From positions 1 to 28,361 of the forward strand of contig CAYORM010000037.1 in assembly GCA_964406375.1 (NCBI GenBank): 28,361 nucleotides of DNA, written 5' to 3'. The notes below the pieces were generated by a model. It searched no databases. It had not been told where the DNA came from and saw only the letters and a program-made list of their open reading frames with translations. The translations under genes were made by a program, and so were the position numbers. Of the stretch, positions 1 through 6,333 are shown piece by piece (the stretch's first letter is position 1; every line of letters begins with the position of its first letter). Source of the stretch: CAYORM01 sp964406375 (GTDB lineage Bacteria; Pseudomonadota; Alphaproteobacteria; DSM-16000; Inquilinaceae).

Positions 1-1392
1 GAACGGCCACAGCGCCGAGGAGAACCAGGTGTCGAGCACGTCGGGATCGCGGGTGAGTGAGACCGCCCGGCCGTAATGCGCGCGCGCGGCCGCATGGGCC
101 GCCTCCTCGCTCTCCTCGACGAAGATCGTCCCGTCATCGCCATACCAGGCCGGGATCTGATGCCCCCACCACAGCTGGCGGCTGATGCACCAGGGCTGGA
201 TGTTGCGCATCCACTCGAAGTAGGTCTTCTCCCAGCTGCGCGGCACGAACACCGTGCGCCCCTGCTCGACCGCCTCGATCGCCGGCCGGGCCAGCACCTG
301 GGCGTCGAGGAACCACTGATCGGTCAGGAACGGCTCGATCGGCACGCCGCCGCGATCGCCATGCGGCACGGTGTGGACGTGGTCTTCGACCTTCTCGAGC
401 AGGCCGAGCGCCTCGAGATCGGCGGCGATCCGCGCCCGCGCCTCGTAACGGTCCAGCCCGCGATAGGCCTCCGGCACGTCGCCGGCGATCCGTGCATCCT
501 CGTCCATGATCGAGATCGGCGTCAGCCCGTGCCGGACCCCGACCTCGAAATCGTTGAAATCATGCGCCGGGGTGATCTTGACCGCACCGGTGCCCTTCTC
601 GGGATCGGAATAGGCATCCGCCACGATGGGGATGCGGCGGCCGACGAGCGGCAGCAGCGCATAGCGCCCGACGAGATCCCGGTAGCGCTCATCCTCCGGA
701 TGGACGGCGACGGCGACGTCCCCCAGCATCGTCTCGGGCCGGGTGGTCGCGACGGTGATGGAGCTGCCTTCGACGCCGTCGATCGGATAGCGGATGTACC
801 AGAGGTGGCCCTTCACCTCGCGCTGCTCGACCTCGATGTCCGAGACCGCGGTGTGCAGCTTGGGGTCCCAGTTGACGAGGCGCTTGTCGCGGTAGATCAG
901 CCCTTCCTTGTAGAGCTGCACGAAGACACGGGTGACGGCGCGCGACAGCCCTTCATCCATGGTGAAGCGTTCGCGCTGCCAATTGGGCGAGGCGCCCAGC
1001 CGGCGCAGCTGGCGGGTGATCGTGCCGCCGCTCTCGGCCTTCCACGCCCAGACCCGCTCGATGAAGGCGTCGCGGCCGAGATCCTGGCGACGGATGCCCT
1101 GCTTCGCCAGTTCGCGCTCGACCACCATCTGCGTCGCGATGCCGGCATGGTCGGTGCCGGGCTGCCACAGCGCGTCGCGGCCGCGCCGGCGGTGATAGCG
1201 CGTCAGCACGGCCTGCAGCGTCATGTTGAACGCGTGGCCCATATGCAGGCTGCCGGTCACGTTCGGCGGCGGCATCATCACCGTGAACGGGGTGGCGGTG
1301 GAGCGCGTGTCATTGGCGAAGGCGCCCGACGCCTCCCATCGCGGATAGAGCGCGGCTTCGACCTCCTGCGGGCCATACGTCTTGTCCAACAT
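1..1392 (-). CDS. valS: Valine--tRNA ligase, N-terminal part (gene runs off the window)
   Basis: Charges tRNA-Val with valine in the cytoplasm. The frame is open from an ATG at 1392 to base 1, giving 464 codons with no stop, so the C-terminal half lies outside; bacterial ValRS is about 870-950 residues. Visible landmarks are the class I HIGH-type motif PPPNVTGSLHMGH (residues 41-53), the CP1 editing-domain entry TTRPETMLGD, the editing-site block GTGAVKITPAHDFND, and DQWF before the return to the catalytic core. The KMSKS loop is in the missing part. A cgagga Shine-Dalgarno (1400-1405) sits seven bases before the ATG, and the protein begins MLDKTYGPQEVE, a normal ValRS start. It lies 194 bases downstream of popZ on the same strand. 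Identity is essentially certain. Confidence 0.97.
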   Translation of the reverse strand, partial: MLDKTYGPQEVEAALYPRWEASGAFANDTRSTATPFTVMMPPPNVTGSLHMGHAFNMTLQAVLTRYHRRRGRDALWQPGTDHAGIATQMVVERELAKQGIRRQDLGRDAFIERVWAWKAESGGTITRQLRRLGASPNWQRERFTMDEGLSRAVTRVFVQLYKEGLIYRDKRLVNWDPKLHTAVSDIEVEQREVKGHLWYIRYPIDGVEGSSITVATTRPETMLGDVAVAVHPEDERYRDLVGRYALLPLVGRRIPIVADAYSDPEKGTGAVKITPAHDFNDFEVGVRHGLTPISIMDEDARIAGDVPEAYRGLDRYEARARIAADLEALGLLEKVEDHVHTVPHGDRGGVPIEPFLTDQWFLDAQVLARPAIEAVEQGRTVFVPRSWEKTYFEWMRNIQPWCISRQLWWGHQIPAWYGDDGTIFVEESEEAAHAAARAHYGRAVSLTRDPDVLDTWFSSALWPF

Positions 1393-1531
1393 GGACGCGT
1401 CCTCGGACTGGGCTGGCAAATCGGCCGGGAGACGGCCGGGAGAGAATTCGGAAGAAACGCGGCCCGGGCAAACGGCCGCGCCCGGCCCGGTAAGCGACCG
1501 GCCGGAGCGTCAGGCCGAAGGATCGGGCGGC

Positions 1532-1547
1532 CGGTGCGGCCGCACCG
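1532..1547. repeat. 16-base perfect palindrome between popZ and valS
   Basis: CGGTGCGGCCGCACCG reads the same on both strands. It lies in the 194-base popZ-valS spacer, 40 bases after the popZ stop in the direction of transcription. It could fold as a short hairpin, but no T-run follows, so it is not a clear terminator. It could be a processing or attenuation structure ahead of valS, or have no function. Confidence 0.4.
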
Positions 1548-1586
1548 CGAAGTGCCCGTCCGGCGGGCTCAGCCGCCCCGTACCCG

Positions 1587-2303
1587 TCAGCGCGGCTTCT
1601 GACTGCGCGAGATGCGCATCAGCTCCTTCTCGACCGTCCGCTCGACGATCGCGGGGAGGTTCTTGTCCATCCATTCGCGCAGCAGCACCGCGAGATTGGC
1701 GTCGATCCATTCACGGAACAGCGGCTGCAGCGCCTCCCGGGCGACATCCTCGAGCGTCTTGCGCTCCGAGGCGGCGCTGGAGAAGCGGCTGATCGCCGCG
1801 CTGATCAGATCGTCCGTCTGGTCGCCGATGATCGGGCTCTCGTCCCGCAGATAAACGGTCGGCCGCTCGGCCCCCCTTTGCCGCGCCGCCGCCGGCGCCA
1901 TCACCGGCTCCTCGCCGAACTCGTAGCTGGCGTCGCGGCTCATCTCCCGCCCCCCGTCGCGGCTGGCATCGCGTCCCCCTTCTCGCGCGGCCTCGCGGGG
2001 CAGAGCGCCCCGCCCCCCTTCCTCCGGCAGGCTCAGCACGAGGACGTCCTCATCCTCTTCCGCCGCCTCGGTCAGCATCAGCACCTCGTCACCCCGCCCC
2101 GCGGCGCCGGGCTGGCCGCCTGCCTGTCCGCCGACCGGCGGGCCGGCGGCGGGCCCGCGGGCGCCGTTCATCCCCTGCGCCGCCGCGTTCTGCGCCTGGG
2201 CGGCCTGAGCGGCCGCACCGCCATTGGCGGGCCGGCCGCCATCCTGGACGATCATGCGCCGGATCGTCGACAGAATCTCGTCCATCGATGGTTCGCGTTG
2301 CAT
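1587..2303 (-). CDS. popZ: PopZ-type polar organising protein (DUF2497 family)
   Basis: PopZ self-assembles into a cell-pole microdomain that anchors the ParB-parS centromere and recruits polarity factors in alphaproteobacteria. This 238-residue protein has both family ends: a short N-terminal helix (EPSMDEILSTIRRMI, about residues 4-18) that binds client proteins, and a C-terminal helical oligomerisation region (about 175-235; LEDVAREALQPLFREWIDANL and LREWMDKNLPAIVERTVEKEL). Between them is a long low-complexity region rich in Ala, Gly, Pro, Asp and Glu, with an Arg/Asp/Ser repeat near the middle (GGRDASRD then GGREMSRD). At 238 residues it is longer than Caulobacter PopZ (about 177), and the extra length is in the disordered part. 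The popZ-valS adjacency is typical of alphaproteobacteria. The start is the ATG at 2303, with a weak purine-rich site upstream. Confidence 0.9.
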   Translation of the reverse strand: MQREPSMDEILSTIRRMIVQDGGRPANGGAAAQAAQAQNAAAQGMNGARGPAAGPPVGGQAGGQPGAAGRGDEVLMLTEAAEEDEDVLVLSLPEEGGRGALPREAAREGGRDASRDGGREMSRDASYEFGEEPVMAPAAARQRGAERPTVYLRDESPIIGDQTDDLISAAISRFSSAASERKTLEDVAREALQPLFREWIDANLAVLLREWMDKNLPAIVERTVEKELMRISRSQKPR

Positions 2304-2439
2304 GGAGCATCCGTCCTGGCGTCAGTTACAGTTCGGCCCGATCGCCCTCGGCGGCCGCGCCTGCACAATAGGCGGATCGGCCGGCCAAATAAACCATCCG
2401 ATGCGGCGGGGCCGATGGCGCGGACCGGCGTCCCTGTCC

Positions 2440-3120
2440 TCAGAACTCGAAGGTCGGCTTCGGCTCGAAGCCGGGCAGGAACGGGGTCGAGGCATCGAAT
2501 ATCGGCCGCTGCACGATGGTGCCGGCCACCCGGCTGAACACCGTCCCGCGGCCGACGCCGTAGCCGTAGCGGGCGGCAGGCCCGCCGCCGCTGGCGACGA
2601 TGGTGGCGAGGCGGCCACCCTCGGCGATCTGCTCGAGGATCGGCTGCGGCATCGCCGCGACGGCGCCGTCGACGATGATCACGTCATAGGGGGCGGAGGC
2701 GGCCCAGCCGGAGGTCAGCGGCCCCTCCACCAGCATCACGCCGCTGGTCGCGGTGTCGGCCAGCGCCTCGCGCGCCTGATCGGCGAGGATCCGGTCCTCC
2801 TCGAGCGCCACCGTCTGCGCCCCGAGCCGCGCCAGAACGGCGGCGGTGTAGCCGGTGCCGGCCCCCACCACCAGCACGCGATGGCCGCGCGTGACCTCTG
2901 CCTCCTGCAGCAGCCGGCCGGTGATCATCGGCTCGACGAGGAAACGGCCGCGACCGAGCGGCAGCGCCTCGTCGACATGGGCGATACCGCGCAGTGCCTC
3001 GGGCACGAAGCGCTCGCGCGGCACGGCGAGCATGGCGGCGAGCAACGCCTCGTCGGTGACGCGGTTGGGCTTGACCTGCCCCTCCACCATGTTGACGCGG
3101 GCGGCTTCGTAAAGGGACAT
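2440..3120 (-). CDS. pcm: Protein-L-isoaspartate O-methyltransferase-family protein (divergent)
   Basis: A 226-residue class I S-adenosylmethionine methyltransferase of the PCMT family, whose classical members repair isoaspartyl residues. SAM motif I is VLVVGAGTGY (residues 82-91), followed by ALEED (motif II-like acidic residue) and the YDVIIVDGA strand. The family fingerprint DEALPLGRG is present at 50-58, but the following block reads RFLVEPM, where classical enzymes have a Thr-Ile-Ser-x-Pro substrate loop. The repair activity is therefore uncertain. Such divergent copies typically sit upstream of tolC-popZ-valS in alphaproteobacteria; here popZ follows directly after 136 bases and no tolC is present. 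The ATG at 3120 gives MSLYEAARVNMVEGQVKPN, a normal start for this clade. Confidence 0.85.
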   Translation of the reverse strand: MSLYEAARVNMVEGQVKPNRVTDEALLAAMLAVPRERFVPEALRGIAHVDEALPLGRGRFLVEPMITGRLLQEAEVTRGHRVLVVGAGTGYTAAVLARLGAQTVALEEDRILADQAREALADTATSGVMLVEGPLTSGWAASAPYDVIIVDGAVAAMPQPILEQIAEGGRLATIVASGGGPAARYGYGVGRGTVFSRVAGTIVQRPIFDASTPFLPGFEPKPTFEF

Positions 3121-3247
3121 CGGCGACGACGCTCCGGACTGGCTGCGGACGAGCGAAGGACGGGGCTGTATAGCGCCCTGCGCGGCCGGCGTACATCGTC
3201 GAGCGACGCCGCCCCCCGCCCCTGCGCCAATCGGCCTCCCCGGGCGC

Positions 3248-3276
3248 TTGCGGCCGGGCCCACTCGGCGCTATGAC
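3248..3276 (+). promoter_or_regulatory. Candidate sigma-70 promoter for tRNA-Cys
   Basis: TTGCGG (3248-3253, preceded by C to give the alphaproteobacterial CTTG form) and TATGAC (3271-3276) are separated by 17 bases. The hexamer end is 10 bases before the mature tRNA-Cys 5' end, so transcription would begin within a few bases of the tRNA. It lies in the 166-base gap divergent from the pcm-like gene. Found by eye; no transcription data. Confidence 0.5.
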
Positions 3277-3286
3277 GACCGCGGAC

Positions 3287-3360
3287 GGCGCGATGGCTGA
3301 GTGGTCAAGCAGCGGACTGCAAATCCGTCTACACCGGTTCGACTCCGGTTCGCGCCTCCA
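3287..3360 (+). tRNA. tRNA-Cys (GCA)
   Basis: A complete cloverleaf of 74 bases can be drawn. The acceptor GGCGCGA pairs with TCGCGCC, followed by the discriminator T and an encoded CCA (3358-3360). The anticodon stem GCGGA/TCCGT closes the loop CTGCAAA with anticodon GCA at 3319-3321. The T arm contains GGTTCGACTCC. The discriminator and anticodon fit cysteine. Confidence 0.97.
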
Positions 3361-3397
3361 CCCCCGTCATTCCGGTGTGTCGAGTGACGGAAGGGGG
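3361..3397 (+). terminator. Hairpin directly after tRNA-Cys
   Basis: CCGTCA (3364-3369) pairs with TGACGG (3385-3390), and the outer C-run (3361-3363) can pair with the G-run at 3393-3397 across a two-base AA bulge. The structure begins at the base after the tRNA CCA. There is no T-run, so it may be a 3' processing or stabilising structure or a weak terminator. Confidence 0.35.
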
Positions 3398-3439
3398 TAG
3401 CCAGGCCCGCCCGGCTTTGCTAGAAGGCGCACCGCATCC

Positions 3440-3459
3440 GGTCGGGAGCACTCCCGACC
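3440..3459 (+). repeat. Nine-base inverted repeat in the tRNA-Asn leader
   Basis: GGTCGGGAG (3440-3448) and CTCCCGACC (3451-3459) are perfect inverted copies separated by CA. The structure ends five bases before the mature tRNA-Asn. It could be a precursor fold, a terminator for read-through from tRNA-Cys, or a binding site; the sequence alone does not decide. Confidence 0.5.
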
Positions 3460-3464
3460 ACTGC

Positions 3465-3540
3465 TCCTCGGTAGCTCAGTTGGTAGAGCAGCTGACTGTT
3501 AATCAGCGGGTCACTGGTTCGAGTCCAGTCCGAGGAGCCA
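3465..3540 (+). tRNA. tRNA-Asn (GTT)
   Basis: A complete 76-base cloverleaf. The acceptor TCCTCGG pairs with CCGAGGA, then discriminator G and encoded CCA (3538-3540). The D arm contains AGCTCAGTTGGTAGAGC, the anticodon stem-loop is CTGACTGTTAATCAG with GTT at 3498-3500, and the T loop is GGTTCGAGTCC. It is 104 bases after tRNA-Cys on the same strand. A TAGAAG box near 3421 may be its -10 element, but no matching -35 is convincing. Confidence 0.97.
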
Positions 3541-3594
3541 ATTCCCTTAACGATAACAGTGACTTAGGACGGCATGAGGGCCGTCTCGGCCCGA

Positions 3595-3627
3595 CCGTTG
3601 CAGACCGTTGCAATCGCGGCCGTTGCA
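3595..3627. repeat. Three direct copies of CCGTTGCA
   Basis: The octamer CCGTTGCA occurs at 3595-3602, 3605-3612 and 3620-3627, that is at steps of 10 and 15 bases. It lies in the 222-base gene-free stretch between tRNA-Asn and the 3' end of the convergent dehydrogenase gene. The spacing suits stacked protein binding, but the location downstream of both transcription units gives no obvious target promoter. Confidence 0.45.
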
Positions 3628-3728
3628 CTCCCGTCGGCGGGCTGCCGCATACGGAGCAGCCCCGATGCCGAAAATCTACACGCTATCCCAAGAAAAGAAG
3701 AACTTCCCCTTCCTCTGAAGGAAGTGCA

Positions 3729-3754
3729 GCGCCCCCTCCTCTCGGAGAGGGCGC
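3729..3754 (-). terminator. Possible terminator after the denD-like gene
   Basis: GCGCCC (3729-3734) pairs with GGGCGC (3749-3754), and an alternative inner stem CCTCT/AGAGG (3738-3742/3746-3750) is available. It begins nine bases after the stop of the minus-strand dehydrogenase. The following minus-strand bases are pyrimidine-rich (CTTCCTT) but not a clean T-run. Confidence 0.4.
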
Positions 3755-3762
3755 GTATCGGT

Positions 3763-4758
3763 CTACCGCTTCTGCCAGAAATCCTCGAGATAGTCCTCGA
3801 CCACCCGGTCGATGCTCTCGTCGAAGGGCAGGCCGAGGGCGCGAGCCTTGTCGCAGGAGGCGTCGCGCGCCCAGCCATCGACGATCTTCTGGATCGCCGG
3901 GTCCGGCGCCATGGTGATCGGACCGAGCGTGATGCCGTGCTTCTCCGCGACCCGCTTCACCGCATCGATCATCTGCTGCACCGAATAGGCGCGGCTCGGC
4001 AGGTTCAGCGCGCGGTCGTCGCCGATCGCCGCACCATCGGCCTCGTGCAGCGCGATGAAGCTCTTCACGCAGTTGCGGTAGCCGAGCATCGGCAGCTGCG
4101 AGTCCAGCCGCACCGGCAGCAGGCACTCCTCGCCGTTCAGCGGCTCGCGGAACACGCCCGAGCAGAAGCTCGACGCCGCGGAGTTCGGCTTGCCCGGCCG
4201 GATGAAGATCGTCGGCAGCCGCGCCGAGCGGCCGTCGAAGAAACCCTTGCGGGTGTAGTCGTTGACCAGCAGCTCGCAGATCGTCTTGGTGATGCCGTAG
4301 GTCGTCTGGCTGGTCTGCTTGGTGTCGTCGCCCACCACGGCCGGCATCACCGAGCCGCCGAAGACGGCGATCGAGCTGGCGAAGACCACGCGCGGCGTGC
4401 TGTTGCGGGCGCGCACCGCCTCGAACACGTTGAGCCCGCCCGTCAGATTGACGCGCATGGCGAGGTCGAAATCCTTCTCGCCACCGCCCGACAGCACCGA
4501 GGCGAGGTGGAAGACGGAGATGTCGTCGCGGTCGATCAGCCCCGCGACGGTGTCGCGATCGGCGATGTCGCCCGCCACCAGCTTCACCCGGTCATCGAGA
4601 CCGGCGGGGCGCTCTTCGGGCACGGTGACGTCGAACAGGACCATCTCGTCGATCGGCTCCTGCGCGCCGGAGATCCCGGTCAGCGTGCCGCGCTCGAGCA
4701 GTCTCCGCGCCAGGTTCAGGCCGACGAACCCCGCGCCTCCCGTGATCACCACCTTCAT
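3763..4758 (-). CDS. denD: NAD-dependent epimerase/dehydratase-family dehydrogenase, D-erythronate dehydrogenase type
   Basis: A 331-residue extended short-chain dehydrogenase. It has the NAD-binding GGAGFVG (residues 7-13), FASS with the catalytic Ser (127-129), and YGITK with Tyr154 and Lys158. The block LPTIFIRPGKPNSAASSF (181-198) followed by REPLNGE is the signature I associate with DenD, which oxidises C2 of D-erythronate in the four-carbon acid sugar pathways. The frame stays open much further upstream, but the true start is the ATG at 4758: it begins MKVVITGGAG and has a gggaga ribosome site 9-16 bases before it. The extension would run antisense through the divergent ligase gene. No otnI or otnC partner is present, so the substrate may be another acid sugar or hydroxy acid. 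Confidence 0.8.
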   Translation of the reverse strand: MKVVITGGAGFVGLNLARRLLERGTLTGISGAQEPIDEMVLFDVTVPEERPAGLDDRVKLVAGDIADRDTVAGLIDRDDISVFHLASVLSGGGEKDFDLAMRVNLTGGLNVFEAVRARNSTPRVVFASSIAVFGGSVMPAVVGDDTKQTSQTTYGITKTICELLVNDYTRKGFFDGRSARLPTIFIRPGKPNSAASSFCSGVFREPLNGEECLLPVRLDSQLPMLGYRNCVKSFIALHEADGAAIGDDRALNLPSRAYSVQQMIDAVKRVAEKHGITLGPITMAPDPAIQKIVDGWARDASCDKARALGLPFDESIDRVVEDYLEDFWQKR

Positions 4759-4805
4759 GATGCTTGTCTCCCGAAACGAGCTTGTGTCCGTGCTGGATGC
4801 GGGGG

Positions 4806-4835
4806 ACTTTAGGCGTGCCGGACAGGCACGGGCAA
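4806..4835 (-). promoter_or_regulatory. Candidate denD promoter with an inverted repeat in its spacer
   Basis: On the minus strand TTGCCC (4835-4830) and TAAAGT (4811-4806) are 18 bases apart, 48 bases before the denD ATG. The spacer contains CGTGCC-GGACA-GGCACG (4814-4830), a six-base inverted repeat lying between and touching the two boxes, where a repressor would block polymerase. The same 207-base intergenic region must also carry the promoter of the plus-strand ligase operon; TTGACG at 4874-4879 is a possible -35 for it with no clear -10. Confidence 0.35.
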
Positions 4836-4965
4836 TGGCCGCGGTCGGTGGGCCCTCGGTGAAAGATCGGCTATTGACGACGACCGGGCTTCCGAGGCGG
4901 GATCGGATGCCGGTTCTCGCGAGGGCGCCGGCACGTCCGCAGCCGAGCCCGAGGATCCCCGTCGT

Positions 4966-6333
4966 ATGAGCCGTTCCCGCATCGCGAACGCCGCCGAGGC
5001 GCGCAACTGGGTCGAGGAGAGCGAAGCCCGTTACGTCAAGCTGGCCTTCTCCGATGTCGACGGCGTGATGCGCGGCAAATATGTCGCGCGAGACAAGTTC
5101 CTGGCATCGCTCGAGAGCGGGTTCGGCTTCTGCGACGTGGTGGTGGGCTGGGACAGCAATGACCAGCTCTATGACAATACGAGCTATACCGGCTGGCACA
5201 CCGCCTATCCGGACGCGCCGATGCGCATCGTGCCCGAGAGCGGCCGGCCGATCCCCTTCGAAGGCGACCTGCCCTTCTTCCTGTGCGAGCTGGCCGCACC
5301 GGCCGACGCCGTCTGCCCCCGCGGCGTGCTGCGCCGGGTGCTCGACCGGGCCCAGGCCATGGGCTTCGGTGTGAAGGCGGCCTTCGAGTACGAGTTCTTC
5401 CTGTTCGACGAGACGCCGCATTCGATCCGAGAGAAGGGGTATCGCAACCTCAAGCCGATCACCCCGGGCTTCTTCGGCTATTCCGTCCTGCGCGGCACCG
5501 TCTGGTCTGAGCTCTATCACGAGATCCTCTCGACCATGGAGGCGATGGACTGCCCGATCGAGGGATTGCACACCGAGACCGGGCCGGGCGTGCTGGAGGC
5601 CGCGATCGCCGTCGATGACGCGCTGCGCGCGGCCGACAAGGCGGCGGTCTTCAAGACCTTCGTCAAGGCGCTCGCCCAGCGCCGCGGCCTGATGGCCACC
5701 TTCATGTCGAAATGGTCGAAGGACTGGCCCGGTCAGAGCGGCCACATCCACATGTCGCTGACCGACCGCGACGGCAAAGCTGTCTTCCACGATCCCGACG
5801 ACGCCTATGGGATGAGCGCGACGATGCGCCATTTCGTCGCCGGGCAGCAGCTGCTGATGCCGGAATTCCTGGCGATGATCGCGCAGACGGTGAACGCCTA
5901 TTCACGGCTGATCCCGGGCTTCTGGGCGCCGACCTCGGCGACCTGGGGGGTTGAGAACCGCACCACCGCGCTGCGCGTCATCCGCGGCGGCCCCAAGAGC
6001 CAGCGCGTCGAGTTCCGCATCGCCGCGGCCGACGCCAATCCCTATATCGTCCTGGCAGCGGCGCTCGGCGCCGGGCTCTGGGGCATCGAGAACCGCATCG
6101 AGCTGTCGCCGCCCGTGCAGGGCAATGCCTATGACCAGACCTTTCCGCGCGAGCTCGACCTGCCGCGCACCCTGTGGGAGGCGGCGCAGCGCCTGACCGC
6201 ATCGCAGCCGGCCCGCACGCTTTTCGGCGATGGCTGGGTCGACCATTACGTCGCCACCCGCGAATGGGAAGAGCGCGAGTTCCGCAAGCACATTACCGAT
6301 TGGGAATTGGCCCGCTACTTCGAGATCATCTGA
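4966..6333 (+). CDS. Glutamine synthetase-family ligase, probable gamma-glutamyl-amine synthetase
   Basis: A 455-residue ATP-dependent ligase with the GS fold. N-terminal beta-grasp features (YVKLAFSDVDGVMRGK, 23-38) precede the catalytic domain: FEYEFFLF (140-147, metal-binding Glu), TETGPGVLE (203-211), GHIHMSL (259-265), ENRTTALRV (330-338) and VEFRIAAADANPY (348-360). These are the lineups seen in PuuA, IpuC and GlnA4-type enzymes, which join glutamate to an amine rather than ammonia. The adenylylation loop of ordinary GlnA is not evident. Its operon partners are an aldehyde dehydrogenase, an iron alcohol dehydrogenase and a cyclase-family hydrolase, which argues for a catabolic role on an amino alcohol or polyamine. 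A gagga site lies 11 bases before the ATG. The next gene overlaps its stop by one base. Confidence 0.85.
   Translation: MSRSRIANAAEARNWVEESEARYVKLAFSDVDGVMRGKYVARDKFLASLESGFGFCDVVVGWDSNDQLYDNTSYTGWHTAYPDAPMRIVPESGRPIPFEGDLPFFLCELAAPADAVCPRGVLRRVLDRAQAMGFGVKAAFEYEFFLFDETPHSIREKGYRNLKPITPGFFGYSVLRGTVWSELYHEILSTMEAMDCPIEGLHTETGPGVLEAAIAVDDALRAADKAAVFKTFVKALAQRRGLMATFMSKWSKDWPGQSGHIHMSLTDRDGKAVFHDPDDAYGMSATMRHFVAGQQLLMPEFLAMIAQTVNAYSRLIPGFWAPTSATWGVENRTTALRVIRGGPKSQRVEFRIAAADANPYIVLAAALGAGLWGIENRIELSPPVQGNAYDQTFPRELDLPRTLWEAAQRLTASQPARTLFGDGWVDHYVATREWEEREFRKHITDWELARYFEII

Noticed and set aside
76..1602. A 508-codon plus-strand frame opposite valS
   Set aside because: valS motifs on the minus strand are unmistakable; this is an antisense shadow.
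3287..3762. tRNA genes as an integration site for a mobile element
   Set aside because: No integrase, no second partial tRNA copy and no change in gene content nearby; the CCGTTGCA repeats alone do not support an element.
4759..5832. A 358-codon N-terminal extension of the denD-like protein
   Set aside because: It runs antisense through the ligase gene, has no homology and precedes an ATG with a good ribosome site and a perfect NAD-binding start.
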